Shown: positions 1-8,414, counted from the stretch's first letter. The stretch: DNA of 43,553 nt from Pirellulaceae bacterium (GCA_026989685.1 JALSIV010000314.1:1-43553), one strand, 5' to 3'. Numbers and translations are program-made. Notes: generated by a model not told the origin, from the sequence alone.

Positions 1-1071
1 GGGCTGCACGAATTGAGCAATGTCCCGCAATCGCGCTCGAGACAGTTCCACTCCGCCGCCTAACGTAATCCCAATATCACGGCGCTCCCCACTTCGCTCG
101 ATCGTAAATGTCACCCGGTCTCCCGGCTGCCGAACCAGCACGGGACGCACGGCCTGGTACACCGACCGAATGTGAACGCCGTTGACGGCAACCACACGAT
201 CGCCCACCACGATCCCCGCTCGATCAGCCGGACTACCTCGCGTTACCTTGACCACTTTCACGGCGTCGGGCTGTCCGTCGAGCACCATTCCCACTTCCGG
301 ACGCCGGCGCTTGAGCACCACCATTTTCGTAGAGGACTCGGCTCCTTCGGCTACTCGCAGCAGACGCCGGACATGTTCGACGGGGACCGCAAAGGAAAAT
401 CCGGCGGAACGATCGGTCCCCGTGACGACGACGACTCCGACCAATGCGCCGCTCGGATCGACAACGGCGGCACCGCCCGAAGTGGTGGCCGCGCGCAGGT
501 CGCACTGCAACAAGGGTGGATAAAGCAGTCCCGGGTCGGTCCGTTGGTGCCCGGAAACGATCCCCAGAGAAACAACGGGTTTCTCCGCGCCCCATCCGGC
601 TGCGCTCACCACCCAGGATCCGACAGCCGGCAGCCGGGCAGCCAGCGGTAGGGGGGAACCGGCGGCGGATCGCAGGCGAATCATGGCCAATCCCGAGTAC
701 TCATCCACCACCCGGAACTCTCCGTCCACTTGGGTTCCCGTAGGCAGTGTGATCTTCACTTGGCTGTCGGCACCGGCGAAGACAGGCGTCACGACCCACC
801 GGGAACCGACGACCACTCCCGAACAAACCACGACGCGCGCCTTGCCACCACCCTCGTCCGCCGTCTCCGCGAATCGCACCCGGACGGTGACGACCCCATC
901 CAGTAACCGCCGAGCGGCAGTCTGCAAATCGGGTGGAGTTTCTCCCCACAACGGACTTGCGATCGACCAGCACAACACGAGGAAGACGAGACACCCTGCG
1001 GCCAACGGAATTCGCCGTCGCCTAGCCGTTCGTTTCGGCTCGTTCAAGTTGCTCAGCCGTCGATATGCCAT
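1..1071 (-). CDS. HtrA-like trypsin-fold/PDZ protein with degenerate catalytic triad (C-terminus beyond window)
   Basis: The frame is open from an ATG at 1071 to the window edge (357 codons seen). An in-frame TGA lies 12 nt upstream of this ATG, so it is the earliest possible ATG, and GGA/GAG purines precede it. Residues 20-43 give a membrane anchor or signal after an Arg-rich N-terminus. Residues about 55-240 resemble an S1C (DegP/HtrA) protease domain: the Ser motif T-S-G-G is present at S198. Where family members have the catalytic His (T-N-x-H) this protein has T95-P-V-F98, and where they have the Asp (S-D-[IL]-A) it has S126-G127-L-A. Residues about 258-340 form a PDZ domain with G-S-P-A-D-R-A-G-I followed by G-D-R-V-V-A-V-N-G. 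The domain order fits an exported HtrA-like protein, but with two triad residues apparently replaced it is probably a non-proteolytic sensor or scaffold. It follows an ECF sigma/anti-sigma pair on the same strand, which suggests an envelope-stress link (inference). Confidence 0.85.
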   Translation of the reverse strand, partial: MAYRRLSNLNEPKRTARRRRIPLAAGCLVFLVLCWSIASPLWGETPPDLQTAARRLLDGVVTVRVRFAETADEGGGKARVVVCSGVVVGSRWVVTPVFAGADSQVKITLPTGTQVDGEFRVVDEYSGLAMIRLRSAAGSPLPLAARLPAVGSWVVSAAGWGAEKPVVSLGIVSGHQRTDPGLLYPPLLQCDLRAATTSGGAAVVDPSGALVGVVVVTGTDRSAGFSFAVPVEHVRRLLRVAEGAESSTKMVVLKRRRPEVGMVLDGQPDAVKVVKVTRGSPADRAGIVVGDRVVAVNGVHIRSVYQAVRPVLVRQPGDRVTFTIERSGERRDIGITLGGGVELSRARLRDIAQFVQP

Positions 1072-1190
1072 TCTCGATCCAGCTCATGCCGAATGGCGAC
1101 TACAGCGATGCCGGAATCCACCTCAAGACCCTCGGCTGTGCCGTCCATCCCCGGGCGTATCGTGAGCGGCCCGAAGTTGTGTTACCGCGC

Positions 1191-1763
1191 TCAAAAACCA
1201 ATCCGATTTGGAAAGGACGATCGGTCTTCCACTAAGTCCAACATGGCTTCCAGTTCGGGACTGGAAAGATAAAGGGCGGGCGTCGGCGACCAAGACGCCG
1301 CCGGATCCGTTGCCCCAGCATGTCCGGGAACACTTGTCGCCTGCTCTTCGAGCATCCCGGCATCTGACGGCTGCCCGGCCTCGGCCACCAAGACCGGTGC
1401 CCGCGGGCCCTGTTGTTGGGCAGCCCATTTCGAATGGTGGCTGGATGGTAGCAACGATCGCGACGTCGGATCCGAGTCGACCAACCAAACGCCGGCGAGT
1501 GACAAAAGCACCAGGGCAACCGCCACCCGGATCGCTGTTTTGGCACGATGCGGCGGTCGGCCGGCGATGGGGAGACCGGTCGGCGCGGGATAGCGATCGT
1601 GAAGTTGTCGGGCCTCCCGAACCAGCGTCGCCCCCAAGGCGTCCTTCCAGTCGCCCTCCCCCGCTCCTTCCGTGAGGAGTTCTTCGGAAAGCTCCGGCGG
1701 CATTGCCGACTCCCGCTGGGGACGGTAAAGCGCAGGGCGTCGAGGGGGAAACCGAAATGTCAT
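1191..1763 (-). CDS. Single-TM anti-sigma-factor-like protein
   Basis: This 190-residue protein starts at ATG 1763, preceded by a purine-rich GGAAGAGAG ribosome site; the frame is open further upstream, but that part overlaps the sigma gene. It begins 38 nt after the stop of the ECF sigma factor gene. Residues 1-70 are charged and cytoplasmic in character, with no obvious HxxxCxxC zinc motif of the zf-HC2 anti-sigma type. One hydrophobic segment lies at about residues 77-94 (AVALVLLSLAGVWLV), followed by a roughly 95-residue low-complexity C-terminal part rich in Ser, Pro and Ala. Position, size and single-pass topology are those of a membrane anti-sigma factor holding the neighbouring sigma factor. 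I do not recognise a named family in the sequence itself, so the function is inferred from context. Confidence 0.65.
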   Translation of the reverse strand: MTFRFPPRRPALYRPQRESAMPPELSEELLTEGAGEGDWKDALGATLVREARQLHDRYPAPTGLPIAGRPPHRAKTAIRVAVALVLLSLAGVWLVDSDPTSRSLLPSSHHSKWAAQQQGPRAPVLVAEAGQPSDAGMLEEQATSVPGHAGATDPAASWSPTPALYLSSPELEAMLDLVEDRSSFPNRIGF

Positions 1764-1801
1764 GGCAGTTCTCTCTTCCGTCTCGCCGGGCCTCGCCCGT
1801 G

Positions 1802-2368
1802 TCAGTTCTCGGCAGCTCGCAATTCGGCTTCGCTGGGGTGGTGTTCCAGCCACTGAACACGAGTGGACTGGTCATGCGTCATTTTCCTCAGGTTGGCGAG
1901 GCCGTGAAACAGACGGCTCTTGACAGTTCCGACTGGACACTGGAGTGCCTGGGCGATCTCCTCGTAACTCAATCCTTCGCTGAACCGGAGCACCAATGTT
2001 TGACGCTGCCCATCGGGAAGCTCGGCGACTCGCGACCACAAACTCGCCTTCCACTCGTCCACTTCCAAGTGGCACACCGCCGGTATTTCGCTCCGCCCCT
2101 CTTCTTGCCGCCGCTCGGACACGACCCGCAGACCGCGTTGCCGCGTCGATCGGCGCCGTCGCTCGCGACGTTCCAGATTGAGCAGGATCCCATACAACCA
2201 AGTGAAAATCTGACTCCGACCGGCGAATCGGTGGTGCTGGCGCGCCAGTACCAGAAAGGTCTCTTGCGCCAGATCGTCCGCGTCCCACGGATTGCCGGTC
2301 AGTACCAGGGCGGCACGGTGAATCCGCTCGAAATACTCCTCAGCTACTTGATTTACGTCAATTCTCAC
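1802..2368 (-). CDS. ECF-type RNA polymerase sigma factor
   Basis: This is a 188-residue sigma-70 family protein of the extracytoplasmic-function group. Region 2 is at about residues 10-75, with the typical D-A-D-D-L-A-Q-E-T-F motif and the F-x-G-R-S-Q-I-F-T-W-L-Y-G-I segment that contacts the -10 element. Region 4 is at about 112-165, with L-P-D-G-Q-R-Q-T-L-V-L-R-F and the helix-turn-helix Y-E-E-I-A-Q-A-L-Q-C-P-V-G-T-V-K-S-R-L. The start is a GTG at 2368. The protein would direct RNA polymerase to a dedicated promoter set, probably under control of the anti-sigma-like protein encoded just downstream. The C-terminal 20 residues after region 4 (containing HHPSEAELRAAEN) form a short extra tail. 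Confidence 0.93.
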   Translation of the reverse strand: MRIDVNQVAEEYFERIHRAALVLTGNPWDADDLAQETFLVLARQHHRFAGRSQIFTWLYGILLNLERRERRRRSTRQRGLRVVSERRQEEGRSEIPAVCHLEVDEWKASLWSRVAELPDGQRQTLVLRFSEGLSYEEIAQALQCPVGTVKSRLFHGLANLRKMTHDQSTRVQWLEHHPSEAELRAAEN

Positions 2369-2665
2369 AAATGACTCGACTTGCTCGATTCTTCACGGAA
2401 ATCGGCCGGCTTGCGACCGCGCCCTTTCGCACTCCCTCAGACCCCTTACATTGTAGTTGAAGCGTCGGGAATCGGGGAACACTCGCAGAAGGTCGGCACG
2501 ATCCGTACGACCGGTGAGTCTCGCTCGCAGCGGAAAATGTTCACTCCTGCCTCCTCCCCCGACGAATAATATGGACGCGACCCGCAGGGTCCCTCCAAAT
2601 TGCCAGGAAGGCGGGAGCCGTCAACCCAGTGGAAGGATCCCAGCGCGTGCAGGTGAGACGACGAC
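2369..2665. other. Divergent intergenic region between sigma factor and glgA
   Basis: These 297 bases separate the leftward sigma gene from the rightward glgA gene and must hold both promoters. On the minus strand a TACAAT (-10-like, bases 2450-2455) lies about 80 nt before the sigma start, but its -35 partner is poor. No convincing small gene or repeat was seen. AGGTGAG at about 2651-2657 is the ribosome site that supports the GTG start of glgA. Confidence 0.4.
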
Positions 2666-4168
2666 GTGAATATAGTTTTCGCAGCCAGCGAGGCGGTCCC
2701 GTTTGCCAAGACCGGCGGGCTGGCCGACGTAGTAGGCGCTCTGCCTCGCGAGATCGAGCGACTGGGACATCGCGTCCGGTTGTTCTTGCCCGCTTATCGC
2801 CAAGCCTGCTCGAGAACGCCTCCGCCTCGACCCGGCGGTATCGAACTCGAGATTCCGATCGCCTCGAAGATCGTCCCCGGCCGGCTACTCCAGAGTCGAC
2901 TCCCCCATAGCCGGGTCGATGTGTGGTTGGTCGATCAACCGGAATACTACGACCGCCCCCAGCTCTATGGCGAGCATGGCAAGGACTACCAGGACAATTG
3001 CGAGCGGTTCGTCTTCTTCTGTCGAGCCGTGATGGAATCGCTGGCGGCCATGGGTGAACCGGTCGATCTGCTCCACTGCCACGACTGGCAAACCGGCTTG
3101 ATTCCCGCCTACCGGGAGATCCTGTACGGGCATCATCCGGTCTTTGCCGAAACGGCGACGCTGCTGACGCTCCACAACATGGCCTACCAAGGCCGCTTCT
3201 GGCACTGGGACATGCTGCTGACGGGAATCGACTGGAAGTATTTCAACTGGCGGCAAATGGAATTCCACGGAGACCTCAACCTGCTCAAGACCGGAATCAT
3301 CTTTGCCGACCGGCTCAACACCGTCAGTCCCAGTTATGCCGAGGAAATCCAGCGTGAACCGCTGGGATGCGGGCTGGCCGACGTGCTCCATTACCGGGCC
3401 GATGTGCTGACCGGAATCGTCAATGGAATCGACGTGCGGCAGTGGGACCCCGCCCACGACCCTCATCTGCCTCAGGCGTACAACGTCGAGTCCTGGCAAG
3501 TAGGCAAGGCTGCCTGCAAAGCCGCTTTGCAACAGGCGAGTGGGCTGGCCGTGGAGCCTCGGCGCCCGCTGATCGGACTGATCGGACGGCTGGCGTCCCA
3601 GAAAGGCTGGGAAATCGTGCTGCCGCTACTCGAGGCCCAACTGGAGAACTCCGATTACCAATGGGTCGTCCTCGGATCGGGAGATCCCGCCATCGAAACT
3701 CGGCTGCGAGAACTGGCGCGGACTCACCCCGACCGCCTCCACGTCACCATCGCCTTCGATGAACCACTCGCGCATCAAATCGAAGCCGGCGCCGACATGT
3801 TCATCATGGCAAGCCGCTACGAACCGTGCGGTCTCAACCAACTCTACAGCCTCCGCTACGGCACCGTGCCGATCGTTCACCATACCGGCGGGTTGATTGA
3901 CACGATTGTCGACGTCACTGACGAAACGCTGGCAGCGCGCACGGCAACCGGATTCCACTTCCACCACTACACAACCGACTCTCTGGCTGAAGCGTTGGCT
4001 CGCGCGGTCGAGTGTTATCGCCACCACGGATCGACCTGGAGTCAGGTGGTGGAGACCGGCATGAGCCAAGACTGGTCATGGCATCGCAGCGCCCGCCAGT
4101 ACGTCGAACTTTACGAACAGACTCGAGAAGAACATCGCCGACGGCTGACCGCCGAACCTTCGTCCTAG
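2666..4168 (+). CDS. glgA: Glycogen synthase (ADP-glucose type, GT5)
   Basis: This 500-residue protein has the usual length for bacterial GlgA. It transfers glucose from ADP-glucose to the non-reducing end of growing alpha-1,4-glucan in the cytoplasm. The N-terminal K-T-G-G-L motif (residues 15-19), which binds ADP-glucose, is intact, followed by LADVVGALP. The first Rossmann domain carries H-D-W-Q-T-G and T-L-H-N-M-A-Y-Q-G. The second domain carries the I-G-R-L-A-S-Q-K-G-W segment and the GT-B signature around R-Y-E-P-C-G-L-N-Q-L, followed by H-x-T-G-G-L. The start is a GTG with AGGTGAG upstream, and M-N-I-V-F-A-A-S-E is the typical GlgA N-terminus. Directly after the stop is a hairpin (CGGG-loop-CCCG, 4171-4183) without a T-tract. 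The next gene, a GalT-type enzyme, lies 124 nt downstream on the same strand. Confidence 0.96.
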   Translation: MNIVFAASEAVPFAKTGGLADVVGALPREIERLGHRVRLFLPAYRQACSRTPPPRPGGIELEIPIASKIVPGRLLQSRLPHSRVDVWLVDQPEYYDRPQLYGEHGKDYQDNCERFVFFCRAVMESLAAMGEPVDLLHCHDWQTGLIPAYREILYGHHPVFAETATLLTLHNMAYQGRFWHWDMLLTGIDWKYFNWRQMEFHGDLNLLKTGIIFADRLNTVSPSYAEEIQREPLGCGLADVLHYRADVLTGIVNGIDVRQWDPAHDPHLPQAYNVESWQVGKAACKAALQQASGLAVEPRRPLIGLIGRLASQKGWEIVLPLLEAQLENSDYQWVVLGSGDPAIETRLRELARTHPDRLHVTIAFDEPLAHQIEAGADMFIMASRYEPCGLNQLYSLRYGTVPIVHHTGGLIDTIVDVTDETLAARTATGFHFHHYTTDSLAEALARAVECYRHHGSTWSQVVETGMSQDWSWHRSARQYVELYEQTREEHRRRLTAEPSS

Positions 4169-4292
4169 CACGGGCTTCGCCCGCAAGACGGGAGGCCGGA
4201 GGCGTGGTAGCGATAACAATAGCCACCGTAACGCGCACGCACGATCCGAAGAAATTGCAAGAAAAGACACCAAGCATCCAAGGCCCTGACCT

Positions 4293-5339
4293 ATGATGGA
4301 GCAACGACGAGAGTGTGACGTCCACTATCGGCGAGACCCGTTCACCGGGTATTGGTCGATCGTGGCTGCCGAACGCGACGACCGGCCCTATGAATTCCCG
4401 CCCCGCCCGCCCCGTCGCAGCGACCAGCCCTGCCCGTTCTGTCACGAACAGGAAGGACGGACTCCACCATCGATGGCGCAGTGGAGTCTACCTGGCTCCG
4501 CATTCCCCTGGGATGTCAACGTGGTGCCCAACAAGTTCCCGGCCGTTTGCCCGCTGCCGCTCGAGCCGCCGAAGAGCGACACGTGGTCCGGCGCGGATCC
4601 GCCCTGGGAACAGTCCGCGCCTACCGAGGGGATGCACGAAGTCATCATCGAGTCGGCCGACCATCGAGTCGACTGGTCCGAATTCTCCAGCGATCACCTG
4701 GCACTGATCCTGCATGCCTACCGACACCGCCTGCGAATGGCCGCCGAAGCCAATCTGCTGAAGTGGGGACTGGTGTTCAAGAACGTCGGCCCCGCCGCCG
4801 GAGCCTCGATCGAACACGCCCACAGCCAACTGATCGCACTGCGGCAGATTCCTCCGCTGGTGACACTGCGGGAAACGCGCGCCGCTCGGCACTGGGAGCG
4901 AACCGGACGTTGTCTCACCTGCGACTGGCTTGAATGGGAATTGGAACAGGGGGATCGCGTGGTGGAAGTCGGCCCCGAGCTGGCCGTGATCTGTCCCTGG
5001 TTCAGTCGGGTGGCCGGCGAATGCTGGATCGTACCGCGACAACATACCTGCCACTTCATGGATGTCGATGGTGACACAGTAGCGTCACTATCGGAGACGC
5101 TCGCACAGATCATTCCCCACATCCTCTGCGGTGAAGATCGAGCCTACAATATGGTCCTGCAGACGCCGCCGTTGAATTGCCCGCACCCTCACGCCGGCCA
5201 TTGGACTTTGCAACTCCTCCCCCGCCGGGTCGCTGTCGCCGGCTTCGAGTGGGCAAGCGGTTGCACGATCAATACGGTGGCGCCCGAAACGGCGGCTCGA
5301 GCGATGCGCGAAGCGACCGGCATCCGATGCGGCGTGTAA
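4293..5339 (+). CDS. galT: Galactose-1-phosphate uridylyltransferase family protein
   Basis: This 348-residue protein of the GalT branch of the HIT superfamily would exchange UDP-glucose and galactose-1-phosphate (Leloir pathway) by a uridylyl-histidine intermediate. The zinc-binding C47-P-F-C50 motif is followed by the family segment W-D-V-N-V-V-P-N-K-F-P. The active-site motif reads H175-A-H177-S-Q179, so the usual H-P-H-x-Q has Ala in place of Pro; H177 is the expected nucleophile. A second conserved block, P-H-P-H-A-G-H-W, lies near residues 294-301. Substrate specificity cannot be fixed from sequence: other nucleotidyl transfers occur in this family. It follows glgA on the same strand and converges on epmA with 7 nt between the two stops. 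The start at 4293 has a second ATG immediately after it. Confidence 0.85.
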   Translation: MMEQRRECDVHYRRDPFTGYWSIVAAERDDRPYEFPPRPPRRSDQPCPFCHEQEGRTPPSMAQWSLPGSAFPWDVNVVPNKFPAVCPLPLEPPKSDTWSGADPPWEQSAPTEGMHEVIIESADHRVDWSEFSSDHLALILHAYRHRLRMAAEANLLKWGLVFKNVGPAAGASIEHAHSQLIALRQIPPLVTLRETRAARHWERTGRCLTCDWLEWELEQGDRVVEVGPELAVICPWFSRVAGECWIVPRQHTCHFMDVDGDTVASLSETLAQIIPHILCGEDRAYNMVLQTPPLNCPHPHAGHWTLQLLPRRVAVAGFEWASGCTINTVAPETAARAMREATGIRCGV

Positions 5340-5346
5340 ACCGCCG

Positions 5347-6339
5347 TCACGCCCGCTCCCAAGGAAACGCCATCACCTCGGACAGCGACCGGCGTCTCAA
5401 GGCCGCCATGACCAGCCGATCGAACCCCAGAGCCGTTCCCGATCCGGCGGGCAGTCCGGACTCCATCGCCCGCAATAGCGCGCTGTCGACAGGAATCTCG
5501 CGCTTACCCCGACTCGCACGACGGCGATTCGCGGCTCGAGCCCGGCGCCGCCACTCGGCGGCATCGGTCAACTCATGGTACCCGTTGGCCAACTCGACGC
5601 CGCGAAAAAACAACTCGAACCGCTCGGCGCGCCGATCGTCGCGGGGATCGAGCCGGGACAGCGCGGCTTGAGAAGCCGGATAGTAATACACAACGGCCGG
5701 AACTTCGCGCGGTAGCGAGGGAACCACGCGCGTGGCGAAGAGGAAATCGAGACAATCGTCGCGGGTCGATTCGCCGGCCGCATCGAGGCCGTGGCAGCGG
5801 GCCGCCTCGCGCAACGCCTTGTCCGTGGCGTCCAACGGATCGATGCCGGTCCCCTGCCGGAAAAGCTCGGCGTATTCGATCTGGAGCACCGAGTCGGCCC
5901 CCAACATGGCTTGAGCCAGTTCCGCCAGCAGCGCCATTCCGGCCCGCATGTCGTCGCCGCATCGATACCACTCGACCATCGTGAATTCGGGGTTGTGCCA
6001 CCTCCCGATCTCCCCTTGGCGGAAAGCTCGAGTCACCTGATAGATGGCCGTGGCGCCGGCCGCCAGCATCCGCTTCATGCAGAACTCGGGAGAAGTCTGC
6101 AACCACCACGTCTCGCCGGGAGGCTGAGATACCTCTACCGCGAACGGATCGATATGCAGATCGACCACGCTGTCGCGGCACAGCAGCGGCGTTTCCACCT
6201 CGAGAAACCCACGGTCGGCGAAGAAACTCCGCAGTTCGGTCAGCAGCTCGGCCCGCCGGCGCAGCACCTCCCAACTCGCACTCGGACCAAACGGCGGCAC
6301 ACCCGATTCCATCGCCCGCCCAGGGGGAACATGTCCCAT
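5347..6339 (-). CDS. epmA: EF-P beta-lysine ligase (EpmA/PoxA/GenX)
   Basis: This 330-residue protein is close in length to E. coli EpmA (325). It is a lysyl-tRNA-synthetase-like class II ligase lacking the anticodon-binding domain; it activates (R)-beta-lysine and attaches it to a lysine of elongation factor P. Class II signatures are visible: F-L-E-V-E-T-P (motif 1), T-S-P-E-F-C-M-K-R-M-L and Q-V-T-R-A-F-R-Q-G-E-I-G-R-W-H-N-P-E-F-T-M-V-E-W-Y (motif 2), F-F-R-G-V-E-L-A-N-G-Y-H-E-L, and the C-terminal G-x-A-L-G-F-D-R-L (motif 3). The ATG at 6339 overlaps the efp stop by one base (TGATG), so translation is probably coupled. An internal ATG at 6312 is a possible alternative start. The protein acts with efp (upstream) and epmB (divergent). 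Confidence 0.93.
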   Translation of the reverse strand: MGHVPPGRAMESGVPPFGPSASWEVLRRRAELLTELRSFFADRGFLEVETPLLCRDSVVDLHIDPFAVEVSQPPGETWWLQTSPEFCMKRMLAAGATAIYQVTRAFRQGEIGRWHNPEFTMVEWYRCGDDMRAGMALLAELAQAMLGADSVLQIEYAELFRQGTGIDPLDATDKALREAARCHGLDAAGESTRDDCLDFLFATRVVPSLPREVPAVVYYYPASQAALSRLDPRDDRRAERFELFFRGVELANGYHELTDAAEWRRRARAANRRRASRGKREIPVDSALLRAMESGLPAGSGTALGFDRLVMAALRRRSLSEVMAFPWERA

Positions 6340-6908
6340 CAACTCTTGACTCGCTCCACGTACTCGCCGGTGCGCGTGTCGATCTTGATCAGGTCCCCCA
6401 TGTTGATGAAGATCGGCGCCGGGAATTCGGCCCCCGTCTCCACTTTGACCGGCTTGGTGACGTTGGTCGCCGTGTCCCCTTTGGCTCCCGGCTCGCAGTA
6501 TTCCACCTTGAGCACTACGTGGTTGGGGGGGGTCATGGTGATCGGATTGCCGTTGAACAGCACCATGCTGCAGATCATGCCGTCCTTCAGGTATTTCCAA
6601 TTGTCGCCCACCTGGTCCGCCGTCAACTCGTACTGTTCGAAGGTCTTGCTGTCCATAAACACGAAGGTGTCCCCCTGGCGGTAAAGGAACTGTACTTCGA
6701 TCTCCTCCACGTCGGCCGCTTCGAGCGAATCCCCGCCTTTGTAGGTGCGGTCAATCACCGTGTTCCGCAGCAGATTGCGTAGTTTGCACTTGTAAAGAGC
6801 ATTTCCCTTGCCCGGCTTGACGAAGTTCATTTCGATCATCAGATACGGTTCGCCATCAATCTGAACTTTCAGTCCTTTCCGGAATTCGCTCGTCTTGTAA
6901 ACTGCCAC
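6339..6908 (-). CDS. efp: Translation elongation factor P
   Basis: This 189-residue EF-P of normal length relieves ribosome stalling at proline stretches. The N-terminal KOW-like domain carries P32-G-K34-G35, so the modified Lys is at the same position (34) as in E. coli EF-P. That fits beta-lysylation by the EpmA encoded immediately downstream. The OB domains follow, with F-V-F-M-D and the C-terminal block T-G-A-E-F-P-A-P-I-F-I-N-M-G-D-L-I-K-I-D-T-R-T-G-E-Y. The start is a GTG at 6908 (reading M-A-V-Y-K-T-S-E-F), chosen because the conserved N-terminus begins there; the frame remains open upstream to about 7118 but without family similarity. Confidence 0.96.
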   Translation of the reverse strand: MAVYKTSEFRKGLKVQIDGEPYLMIEMNFVKPGKGNALYKCKLRNLLRNTVIDRTYKGGDSLEAADVEEIEVQFLYRQGDTFVFMDSKTFEQYELTADQVGDNWKYLKDGMICSMVLFNGNPITMTPPNHVVLKVEYCEPGAKGDTATNVTKPVKVETGAEFPAPIFINMGDLIKIDTRTGEYVERVKS

Positions 6909-7150
6909 GGTACTCGATCCCTGCTTCTGATAAACTCGATGCGTCGTTGCCCGTTCGCCGGCCGTCGTGCAACTGCCCTGCTTCCGGTTCCCCGACCGCG
7001 TTGCCGAAACCCTGGAACCCCGTCGGATGGGGGCCGGCCGAGCCGAAGGCGACTCGGCCGGACCAATTGTAGTGGGCAAGGCCCCATCCTGAAAACACCA
7101 GTGCCCGACCGTTGACATTTCAAGTGCACGTGACGAAAGCCAGGACGAAG
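6909..7150. other. Divergent intergenic region efp / epmB
   Basis: These 242 bases lie between the efp GTG and the most likely epmB ATG, and must carry promoters for the two halves of the EF-P modification locus. A TTGACA hexamer (7112-7117) is present on the plus strand, but no good -10 follows at standard spacing before the start at 7151. No RNA gene or repeat was recognised. Confidence 0.35.
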
Positions 7151-8224
7151 ATGCCTCCCCTCACCTCATCCGCTCCACCATCGGCCGTCAGGCAACCATG
7201 CCATTGGCAATCGTCCCTTCGATCGGCCGTGCGCGATCCGATCGAACTCTGCCGACTGCTCGAACTCGAACCCGACTCGATCTTCTCGCACCAGGCCCAT
7301 CGCCGGTTTCCCTTGTTAGTGCCTCGCGAGTTCTTGCAAAAAATCGAGCCGCGGAATCCTCGAGATCCACTCTTGGTGCAGGTTCTGCCACACCCCGATG
7401 AAGATCATCAGCCGAACGGCTTCGTCCGCGATCCGGTCGGCGACGCGGCGGCTCAGCAGGCCCCCGGCTATTTGCGGAAGTACGCCGGGCGCGTCTTGAT
7501 CATGCCGACGATGAGTTGCGCGGTTCATTGCCGCTACTGCTTCCGCCGCAACTACCTCGATCCCGCTTTCTTTCGGCCCACCTCTCCAATCGGCACTCCG
7601 CCGGTCGGTACAAACCGGCCTTCGATCGCCAACGATGACCGTCTCGACCATATCTGCCGACTGCTATCGGAAGACGATTCCATCCGGGAAGTCATCTTCA
7701 GCGGCGGCGACCCGCTGATGCTTCCCGACGAGCAACTGGCTCGCTGGATCGGACGACTCGAACCAATTCCTCACCTGACAACGCTCCGCATCCACACTCG
7801 ACTCCCCGTGATGATTCCCTCTCGCATCGACGAGTGCCTGCTCGAGTCTCTGACCGAGACCCGACTCCAGGTGGTCGTCGTGTTGCACGTCAACCATCCT
7901 CGCGAGATCGACGACGATCTTGTCGACGGCACACGACGGTTGCAACGCAGCGGCGCGGTGGTGCTCAACCAATCGGTGCTGCTCCGCCACGTCAATGATC
8001 GCGCCGAAACTCTGATCGAACTGTCCCAGCGACTTTTGGAAGGCGGAATCCTGCCCTACTACCTGCACCAGCTCGACCCGGTCGAGGGTGCAGCCCATTT
8101 TCGAGTCTCCGACGAGCGAGGCCGGGCGCTGATCTCTCAAATGCGAAACCGACTGCCCGGCTATCTGGTGCCTCGGCTCGTCCGCGAACTTCCCGGAGAA
8201 CCTCACAAAATCCCGTTGTCGTAA
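7151..8224 (+). CDS. epmB: EF-P-specific lysine 2,3-aminomutase (radical SAM, EpmB)
   Basis: This 357-residue radical SAM enzyme of the KamA family converts (S)-lysine to (R)-beta-lysine for EpmA. The 4Fe-4S cluster motif is C123-x3-C127-x2-C130, in M-S-C-A-V-H-C-R-Y-C-F-R-R. It is preceded by the family block L-R-K-Y-A-G-R-V-L-I-M-P-T and followed by the S-G-G-D-P-L-M-L motif. The C-terminal Y-Y-L-H-Q-L-D-P-V-E-G-A-A-H-F segment, which helps bind PLP and lysine, is present. The protein is shorter than true lysine 2,3-aminomutases (over 400 residues), as expected for EpmB. ATG 7151 is preferred, with AGGACGAAG just upstream; TTG 7112 would add 13 unconserved residues. Its divergent position beside efp-epmA supports the EF-P role. 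Confidence 0.92.
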   Translation: MPPLTSSAPPSAVRQPCHWQSSLRSAVRDPIELCRLLELEPDSIFSHQAHRRFPLLVPREFLQKIEPRNPRDPLLVQVLPHPDEDHQPNGFVRDPVGDAAAQQAPGYLRKYAGRVLIMPTMSCAVHCRYCFRRNYLDPAFFRPTSPIGTPPVGTNRPSIANDDRLDHICRLLSEDDSIREVIFSGGDPLMLPDEQLARWIGRLEPIPHLTTLRIHTRLPVMIPSRIDECLLESLTETRLQVVVVLHVNHPREIDDDLVDGTRRLQRSGAVVLNQSVLLRHVNDRAETLIELSQRLLEGGILPYYLHQLDPVEGAAHFRVSDERGRALISQMRNRLPGYLVPRLVRELPGEPHKIPLS

Positions 8225-8336
8225 CGCGGGCTGCGCCCCCAAGGCTGGAGGCGGGAGACCGGAGGCTGGAGGGATGGTGGTGACAGCCGAAAGCCAGTGC
8301 AAGATGCGCGCACGGCGCGTAGATGTGATAAAGTAA

Positions 8337-8414
8337 GCGGCTGTCACAAAACTCCATGCCGCAAGCAACACACGCGAGACCGGAAAACGGCGCGGCGGGG
8401 TTTGTTACAGGCTC
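8337..8414 (-). repeat. 78-bp dispersed element, copy A (inverted)
   Basis: This copy lies in the 214-bp gap between epmB and folA, inverted relative to the other three. Read on the minus strand it opens with GAGCCTGTAAC and closes with TTTTGTGACAGCCGC, so the ends are imperfect inverted repeats of about 16 bp. By hand alignment without gaps it matches copy B (26033-26110) at 68 of 78 positions. Its outer edge is only 24 nt before the GTG start of folA. Confidence 0.85.

Noticed and set aside
172-1165. Plus-strand open frames across the HtrA-like gene
   Set aside because: They are antisense to a minus-strand frame with clear S1C and PDZ motifs; their translations are low-complexity and unlike proteins.
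1123-1875. Longer 250-codon minus-strand frame over the anti-sigma gene
   Set aside because: The alternative frame at 1191-1763 has a TM helix, a good ribosome site and spacing after the sigma gene; the longer frame reads as Arg/Gly-rich shadow.
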